Source: Propionibacteriaceae bacterium UBA6238
GTDB lineage: Bacteria; Actinomycetota; Actinomycetes; Propionibacteriales; Propionibacteriaceae
DNA: 64,000 nucleotides
Reading direction: 5' to 3'
Assembly (NCBI GenBank): GCA_002441465.1
Contig: DJWE01000067.1
Span: 1 to 64,000, forward strand
Of the stretch, positions 58,681 through 64,000 are shown in pieces. The notes beneath the pieces are model-generated. The model saw only the letters and a list, made by a program, of their open reading frames with translations, did not search any database and was not told the DNA's origin. The position numbers were made by a program, and so were the translations under genes. Positions within the stretch are counted from its first letter, which is position 1. The number at the start of each line of letters is the position of its first letter.

Positions 58681-59655
58681 TCAGCCCAGACCGGCGATCG
58701 GGACGGTGGGCTCGGTCGGCGTGGACAGCAGCCGCTCCAGGACGGCGTAGAAGCCCGCCGAGTCCACCTCCTCGATCACCTGCGCGTTCGGCGTGAGGCC
58801 GAACTTCGACCACGCCATCGTCGACATGCCGCGGGTCAGCTCGGACGCCGTCTCGACGTCGACCCGGTAGGGGGCACTGGCCCGCACGAGCTCGGGATGC
58901 AACAGCAGCGCCAAGGTCAGCGAGTCCGGGTGGGTGGAGCCGTCGACGCCGACCGACTCGTCATAGTCGATGGTCGCCTCGCACATCCGCTCGAAGAAGC
59001 GGGCCAGTGGCGTCCCGATCGCGCAGAGCCGGGCGTAGTCGGGACGCGCGAAGGTCGCATCGCGCAAGGTCAGCGGCGCCCACGGGACGATCCGGACGTC
59101 GGGGAAGCCCGCGTCAAGCACGATCTGGGCAGCTTCGGGATCGACGTAGAAGTTGAACTCGGCGCTGGGGGTGATGTTCCCGCGTCCGTTGTTCGAGCCG
59201 CCCATGATCGACAGGCTCCTCACCCGGGACGCGAAGCCTCGGTCCATCACCACGGCGGTGGCGATGTTGGTAAGCGGGCCGATCGCGATCAGGTTCATCT
59301 CCCCCGGAGCCTCCGCAGTCAGCCGCAACAACGCATTCACGGCGTGTTCCTCGGCGTTGCGGGTCTGGGAGAGGTCCATCCGGAGCCCGCCGGAGCCGTC
59401 GCCGTGCACGTCCTCAGCCGAGGCCCACTCACGCAGCAACGGAGCCCGGCAACCAAGGTGCACCGGCACCTGCCCGAGCCGTCCGGCCACGTTCAGCGTG
59501 AGATGCGCGTTGGCGAGCTGCTGGTCGAACCCGACGTTGCCGGCGACCATCGTGATCGCGCGCAGGTCGGCCGCCGGGTCGAGCAGGCCGAGCAGAATCG
59601 TGACGCAGTCGTCCTGGGCGGTGTCGGTGTCGATGATGATCGGGATCCTTGCCAT
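58681..59655 (-). CDS. Nucleoside hydrolase family protein
   Basis: The 324-residue protein begins ARIPIIIDTDTAQDDCVTILLGL, equivalent to the DTDxGxDDxxA calcium motif of inosine-uridine nucleoside hydrolases but with TAQ in place of PGx. Further family segments are MVAGNVGFDQQLANAHLTL, IGPLTNIATAV, SIMGGS and the late DSLTLALLLHPEL Asp. It probably cleaves ribonucleosides to base and ribose. AGGAG lies just before ATG 59655. Confidence 0.87.
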   Translation of the reverse strand: MARIPIIIDTDTAQDDCVTILLGLLDPAADLRAITMVAGNVGFDQQLANAHLTLNVAGRLGQVPVHLGCRAPLLREWASAEDVHGDGSGGLRMDLSQTRNAEEHAVNALLRLTAEAPGEMNLIAIGPLTNIATAVVMDRGFASRVRSLSIMGGSNNGRGNITPSAEFNFYVDPEAAQIVLDAGFPDVRIVPWAPLTLRDATFARPDYARLCAIGTPLARFFERMCEATIDYDESVGVDGSTHPDSLTLALLLHPELVRASAPYRVDVETASELTRGMSTMAWSKFGLTPNAQVIEEVDSAGFYAVLERLLSTPTEPTVPIAGLG

Positions 59656-59757
59656 GCCTCTCCTCGCTCGCAGGGTCACACCCTAGTCAGGCCGATCGCC
59701 GGCCACCGTGGCGTGACGCTCCCCCACTGCGCACAAGTGCCCGCCGTGGCCGGCGGA

Positions 59758-60633
59758 TCACTCGAACAGCTCCGGTGTGCTCCGCTCGAGGAAGGTGGCC
59801 ACGCTCGCCGGCAGAGTGCGTTCGGCGCTCCAGGCCAGGCCGAGGCCGCGGGACAACCGCGGCAGCACCGGGACGTAGGCCACCTCGCCCGGGTCGCCAC
59901 GAGAGGGTTCCGGAATGACCGACACGCCCATCCCGGCGCCGACCAGGCCGCGAATGGTGTCGATCTCGCTGGACTCGAAGGCGATCCTCACCCCTGTGCC
60001 GGTCTCGGCCAGGCGGGCGTCGATCACGGTGCGCAGCTCGGTGGTGCGCGAGAACGCGACGAACTCCTCGCCGTCGAGATCGCCGAGCGTCACGCTCGCG
60101 CGTCCGGCGAGGCGGTGGGCTCGCGGGACGGCGACCCGGAGCTCTTGTTCGATCAGCCGACGCCACCCGATGCCGGCAGATCCCGGCTGCGGAGCCGTGA
60201 CGAAGGCGACATCGAGCATGTCCGCGGCGATCCAGCCGAACAGGTCGCGGGCGAATCCCTGCCGAAGTTCGAACCTCCCCTCCGGTGTGGACGCGCGATG
60301 GTTGCTGACCAGGCGTGGCACAGCCCACAAGGCGACCGACTGCAGGAAGCCGAGCCGGATGGTTCCCTCCGGCCCGGTCAGCCGGCGCAGGTGCCGACGG
60401 CCCAGGTCGAATTGCTCCACGATCTGAGCCGCGTCGGCCCGGAATGCGGCTCCGGCCCGGTTCAGCTCCAGCCGGCGTCCGCGGCGGGTGAACAGTTCGG
60501 CGCCCACCTCGTGCTCGAGCCGGGCCAGCGCGCGGGATACGTTCGACTGGTTGACCCGCAGCGCGGCGGCCGCGTCCCTGGTGTTCTCGGTGTCGGCCAG
60601 AGCCAGGAAGGTCCGCAAGGTCGCCTCGTCCAT
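59758..60633 (-). CDS. LysR-family transcriptional regulator
   Basis: The 291-residue protein has the LysR helix-turn-helix (LRTFLALADTENTRDAAAALRVNQSNVSRALARLEHEVG) and the effector-binding domain. It diverges from an MFS transporter gene, the classic arrangement of a regulator with its target. Confidence 0.92.
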   Translation of the reverse strand: MDEATLRTFLALADTENTRDAAAALRVNQSNVSRALARLEHEVGAELFTRRGRRLELNRAGAAFRADAAQIVEQFDLGRRHLRRLTGPEGTIRLGFLQSVALWAVPRLVSNHRASTPEGRFELRQGFARDLFGWIAADMLDVAFVTAPQPGSAGIGWRRLIEQELRVAVPRAHRLAGRASVTLGDLDGEEFVAFSRTTELRTVIDARLAETGTGVRIAFESSEIDTIRGLVGAGMGVSVIPEPSRGDPGEVAYVPVLPRLSRGLGLAWSAERTLPASVATFLERSTPELFE

Positions 60634-60646
60634 AGGCTCAGCATAC

Positions 60647-60693
60647 GATGCGTAATGCGCATCAGATTTGCTGAATTTGTCATTTTGCGCATC
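60647..60693. promoter_or_regulatory. Candidate LysR operator
   Basis: GATGCGTAATGCGCATC (60647-60663) is an inverted repeat with 6-bp arms, and TGCGCATC recurs at 60686-60693, 30 bp (three helical turns) from its first copy at 60656. The site fills the 86-bp divergent region. Confidence 0.55.
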
Positions 60694-60719
60694 GTGCGGT
60701 CCGGATCAGACTCAGGGAC

Positions 60720-61994
60720 GTGTCCGCGACCGCCGAGTTCTCCGGTGCCCCCGTCCTCCCCTCCGCCTGGGGCGGCCACACCGCAGGCACCGCCACCTAC
60801 CGCCGGATCGTGCTCGCCATGATGGTCGGCGGCCTGGCGAACTTCTCCTTGATGTACTTCGTCCAGCCGCTGCTGCCGATGCTCGCCACCCACTACCGGG
60901 TCACTCCCGCCGAATCGGCCCACGCGCTCTCGATCACCACCCTCACGATCATCGTCGGCCTGCTCGCCGTCGGGCCGCTCGCCGATCGGGTCGGACGCGT
61001 CGCCGTGATGCGCTGGTCGCTGCTTGCCTCGGGCGCGCTCGGACTGGCGTCCGCCGTGGCCCCGACCTGGACCTCCTTGCTCGCAATCCGGGGCCTGCTC
61101 GGACTCACCCTGGCCGGCCTGCCCGGTGCGGCGTTGGCCTACCTGCGGGAAGAGGTCGACACGGCGTCCCATCCGCGGGCGAACGCGGCCTACATCGCAG
61201 GCACGGCCGTCGGCGGCGCGGCCGGCCGGCTCCTTCCCGGACCGCTGGCGACCCTGGGGGGTTGGCCGCTTGCGGCAACGGTGGTGAGCCTGCTGACTGT
61301 CGCCGCCGGCATCCTGCTCGTGGCGCTGCTGCCGCCCTCGCGCGGGTTCACCCCGCGTCCGGTGCCGCTGCGGACGTCGCTGCTCGGCACCCTGACCGCG
61401 CCGTCGGATCGGGTGATCGCCATGTTGTGCCTGACCGGATTCGCCGCCATGGGGGCCTTCGTCGGGGTCTACAACGCCGTCGCCTTCCGGCTCCAGGCGC
61501 CTCCCTTCCTGCTCGGAGCCGCGGCATCACTGGTCTACCTGGCCTACCCGGTCGGGATCGCGTCCCCGATGCTCGCCCGAGCCCTCGCCGAACGCATCGG
61601 ACGGGGGTCCGCGACCGCACTGTTCGTCTGCCTGCTCGCCGCAGCCGTCGTCGTGATCTCACTACCGACCCTGCCTGCGGTAGTCGCCGGACTCGGCATG
61701 ATCACCTTCGCCTTCCTCGGCACCCACTCCCTGCTCAGCGGTTGGGTCGTCGACCGGGCCCGCCGCGCCGGACGCGGCACCGCGCAGGCGTCCAGCGCCT
61801 ACCTCGGCACCTACTACCTGGGCAGCACGATCGCCGGGGCCGTGGCCACGTGGCAGTGGCAGGCGGGCGGCTGGCCGGGCGTCGCGGTGCTCGGGCTGGG
61901 GCTGGCCGCCGGCGGGCTGGTCACCGTCCTCGTCGCCTCGAGGGCCGACCGGAATCCGCTCGGCCCCGGCGAGGACGAGCCCGCGGCCTTGTGA
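60720..61994 (+). CDS. MFS transporter
   Basis: The 424-residue protein has twelve hydrophobic segments and the MFS loop 2-3 motif GPLADRVGRVAVM. ITTLTIIVGLLAVGPLADRVG and the late GWVVDRARRAGRGTAQASS resemble YnfM/DHA-type exporters. GTG 60720 is used. Probably controlled by the divergent LysR protein; substrate unknown. Confidence 0.87.
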   Translation: MSATAEFSGAPVLPSAWGGHTAGTATYRRIVLAMMVGGLANFSLMYFVQPLLPMLATHYRVTPAESAHALSITTLTIIVGLLAVGPLADRVGRVAVMRWSLLASGALGLASAVAPTWTSLLAIRGLLGLTLAGLPGAALAYLREEVDTASHPRANAAYIAGTAVGGAAGRLLPGPLATLGGWPLAATVVSLLTVAAGILLVALLPPSRGFTPRPVPLRTSLLGTLTAPSDRVIAMLCLTGFAAMGAFVGVYNAVAFRLQAPPFLLGAAASLVYLAYPVGIASPMLARALAERIGRGSATALFVCLLAAAVVVISLPTLPAVVAGLGMITFAFLGTHSLLSGWVVDRARRAGRGTAQASSAYLGTYYLGSTIAGAVATWQWQAGGWPGVAVLGLGLAAGGLVTVLVASRADRNPLGPGEDEPAAL

Positions 61995-62128
61995 GGACGC
62001 ATCCCCACGGCGATGTGGGTAGCCGAAAGTCCCAGTGCGGGCGACAGAATTCCCCAGCGGCGTCCCGATAGGCTGCACCCGCCGCGTGCGCCGAGGAGCG
62101 GGCGCACGTGAGCCTGAGGGGAGTTGCC

Positions 62129-62890
62129 GTGCCAGCACTGGAGGCACACGGTCTGGTGAAGACCTTCGGTGACCTGCGAGCGGTCGACGGGGTCGACCTG
62201 AGCATTCCCCGCGGCACCTTCTACGGCATTGCCGGACCCAACGGCGCGGGCAAGTCGACCACCTTGCGCATGCTCACCGGGTTGCTGCGTCCTGACGCCG
62301 GCAACGCCGTGCTCGACGGGGTGGAGGTCTGGCCGGACCCGCTGGCGGCGAAGGCGCGGGTCGGCTTCGTGCCGGACAACCCCGTGCTCTTCGACCGACT
62401 GACCGCTGCAGAGATGCTCGAGTACGCGGGGATGCTGCGCGGGATGGACCCCCAGGTGGTCGCCATGCGGACGACCGAGCTCCTTCGGGTGCTCGATCTC
62501 GCCGACGAGGGCGAGAAGCTCATCGCCGACTTCTCCCTCGGCATGATCAAGCGGATCGGCCTGGCCGTCGCGCTGCTGCACAGCCCCCGGGTGCTGATCC
62601 TCGACGAGCCCTTCGGCGCCCTCGACCCGGTGAACACCCAGGTGATGGAGGACATGCTCCAGCTGTACCGCCGCGGCGGCGGGACCGTGGTCTTCGCCAG
62701 CCACGTGATGGACGTGGTGCAGCGGCTGTGCGACCGTCTCGCGGTGATCGGCTCCGGACGGGTACTCGCCGAAGGCACCGTCGCCGAGGTTGCCGACGGG
62801 CGCAACCTGCAGGACGCCTTCGTCGAGCTCGTCGGCGGCCGAGACCTCGAGGAAGGCGAGCTGTCGTGGCTCTCGTCCTTCTCCGACTGA
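62129..62890 (+). CDS. ABC transporter ATP-binding protein
   Basis: The 253-residue ATPase has Walker A GPNGAGKST, signature FSLGMIKRIGLAVALL (a degenerate LSGGQ), Walker B VLILDEPFGALDP and the H-loop ASHVMDVV. GTG 62129 has GAGGGGAG 5 bases upstream and is preferred over GTG 62108. It belongs to the drug/lipid exporter type and drives the permease encoded downstream with a 25-base overlap. Confidence 0.88.
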   Translation: MPALEAHGLVKTFGDLRAVDGVDLSIPRGTFYGIAGPNGAGKSTTLRMLTGLLRPDAGNAVLDGVEVWPDPLAAKARVGFVPDNPVLFDRLTAAEMLEYAGMLRGMDPQVVAMRTTELLRVLDLADEGEKLIADFSLGMIKRIGLAVALLHSPRVLILDEPFGALDPVNTQVMEDMLQLYRRGGGTVVFASHVMDVVQRLCDRLAVIGSGRVLAEGTVAEVADGRNLQDAFVELVGGRDLEEGELSWLSSFSD

Positions 62891-64000
62891 GACTGGCGAT
62901 CGCCCGCCACTCGCGCGGCACCGGCAACGGAGCCCAGCTCTACTTCGCGACCACCTGGGTGTTCGGGTTGGTCGGCGGCCTGTTGGCCGGCATGGGCGCG
63001 GGGGCGCTGATCTCCGAACGCGACGCCGGGGACGTCTTGTTGCTGGCCGCCTTCTGCTCGATCTTCGTCCCCTGGGTGATCGGGCCGATCGTCGAGCCCA
63101 CCCTGGCCGATGGCACCGTCGACCCCAGACGGCTCGAGCAGTTCCCGCTCACCGGCTGGCAGCAGGTGAGCGGACTGCTCGCTGGCGCACTGGTCTCCCC
63201 GACGGCGACCTTCACCTTCCTGTTCGCCGCCGGAGGCGTGGTCGCGTTCTCCGAGTCGATCGCATTCCGGCTGGCCTCGCTGGTCACGGCGGTGGCCTTC
63301 ACCCTGATGTGCGTCGCCGTCTCCCGGGCGGCTCAGGCGCTCCTGGCCGACGCCCTGCGTTCACGCAGGGGCACCGACATCGCCGCTTTCGCCGCCAGCC
63401 TGCTCGTGCTCGTGGTGTACCTCTTCGCCCAGCAGGCTCGCTCCACAGCGGCCGATCTGGTCAACCAGCCCGCGTCCGGCCAGCTCGGCACGGTGCTCAG
63501 CTGGATTCCGCCCGGCGCGGCGGGTCGGGCAATCGTGAGCGCCCGGGACGGCGATTGGCTGGAGGCGGCGCTGCGGCTCGGCATCGTGGTCGTCACCACC
63601 GGCTTGGCCCTGGTCGCCTGGAGCTGGGCGCTGGGCCGACGGATCGACGGAGCCACCGGTTCCCCGCACCGCGCGCGAGCACGGCGCAACGCCGCCGATC
63701 TTCCGCTCATCCCGCCGGTCCTGCGTCGGTTTCGCCAGGGGCCCACACTGGCCGCGACGTCCCAGCAGCTGCGCTACTTCTTCCTCCGTTCGCCCCGCGC
63801 GATCCAGACCCTCGTGATCCCGCCGGTGATGGGCATCGTGGTTGCGCACGCCAGCTTCTCCCAGTACGGACTGGCGGCGCAGTCAGCGGCGTTCGCAGCC
63901 ATGTCGGTGGTCTCGGGGAGCTTCAACCTGTTCGGCTACGACGGCCCGGGCTTCACCTACCTCGTCCTCGGCGGCGCCCCGCTGCGCCGGGTCCTGTTCG
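62866..64000 (+). CDS. ABC transporter permease (partial, runs off the window)
   Basis: The frame is open from GTG 62866 to the right edge (about 378 codons, no stop). It starts inside the ATPase gene, with GGAAGG 9 bases upstream. It has several hydrophobic segments (TTWVFGLVGGLLAGMGAGAL, DVLLLAAFCSIFVPWVIGP, LLVLVVYLFA) spaced by polar loops, as in ABC-2-type exporter permeases. It completes the transporter with the upstream ATPase. Confidence 0.8.
   Translation, partial: MALVLLRLRLAIARHSRGTGNGAQLYFATTWVFGLVGGLLAGMGAGALISERDAGDVLLLAAFCSIFVPWVIGPIVEPTLADGTVDPRRLEQFPLTGWQQVSGLLAGALVSPTATFTFLFAAGGVVAFSESIAFRLASLVTAVAFTLMCVAVSRAAQALLADALRSRRGTDIAAFAASLLVLVVYLFAQQARSTAADLVNQPASGQLGTVLSWIPPGAAGRAIVSARDGDWLEAALRLGIVVVTTGLALVAWSWALGRRIDGATGSPHRARARRNAADLPLIPPVLRRFRQGPTLAATSQQLRYFFLRSPRAIQTLVIPPVMGIVVAHASFSQYGLAAQSAAFAAMSVVSGSFNLFGYDGPGFTYLVLGGAPLRRVLF

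Overview
The window is high-GC DNA (roughly two thirds G+C by eye) with many GTG starts, dense ATGA/GTGA gene overlaps, TANNNT boxes placed 6-7 bases before start codons, and families typical of actinobacteria (MSMEG_4193/SCO1664-type proteins, LGFP-like repeat, ROK sugar regulators, PPK2). I infer a free-living actinobacterium with a saccharolytic lifestyle, possibly related to Propionibacteriaceae; the family-level guess is weak. No plasmid, phage or insertion-sequence gene was seen.

Layout. 1-12.1 kb: 3' end of a probable uroporphyrinogen-III methyltransferase, a secreted tyrosine phosphatase, a GH13 trehalose-synthase-like enzyme, two small genes, a CAT-anticodon tRNA, a GNAT-AAA+ fusion, a NapH-type iron-sulfur membrane protein with a small partner, a secreted PLD-like protein and a large secreted beta-propeller/PKD protein. 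12.2-21.0 kb: a minus-strand operon (ABC sugar importer, GH29 alpha-L-fucosidase, M81 peptidase, CutC, ROK kinase) under an upstream ROK repressor gene. 21.2-31.2 kb: a second sugar operon (DapA-family aldolase, ABC importer, zinc dehydrogenase, PfkB kinase, LacI), with a divergent FAD/Fe-S 2-hydroxyacid dehydrogenase. The fucosidase next to an aldolase/dehydrogenase/kinase set suggests uptake and breakdown of a fucose-like or acid sugar, but the substrate is inferred.

31-43 kb: PPK2 polyphosphate kinase, a phosphopantetheinyl transferase, a MoxR-like AAA/VWA pair, a histidine phosphatase with an SCO1664-type protein, OsmC, and a persulfide-oxidation operon (MBL-rhodanese, rhodanese, TauE/SafE) behind two perfect CsoR/CstR-type operators.

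42.8-48.1 kb is the most unusual block. A coupled four-gene operon encodes a variant Ser/Thr kinase with a C-terminal membrane anchor, a 52-residue one-pass membrane protein, a zinc-ribbon GTPase of DO-GTPase2 type and a GTPase-associated GAP1-like protein. It faces an orphan Flp-prepilin-like surface protein across an AT-rich spacer that carries a 15-bp iteron-like array. I read it as a candidate regulated NTP-dependent conflict or signalling system.

48-64 kb: housekeeping and accessory genes (CMD family, DUF89, M20 dipeptidase, phosphoglycerol-transferase-like sulfatase, MarC, a 19-residue-repeat protein, a secreted phytase-like esterase with a PHO-box-like site, glutamate-cysteine ligase, nucleoside hydrolase, LysR/MFS pair, an ABC exporter cut by the window end), plus two REP-like intergenic repeat clusters sharing one core sequence.
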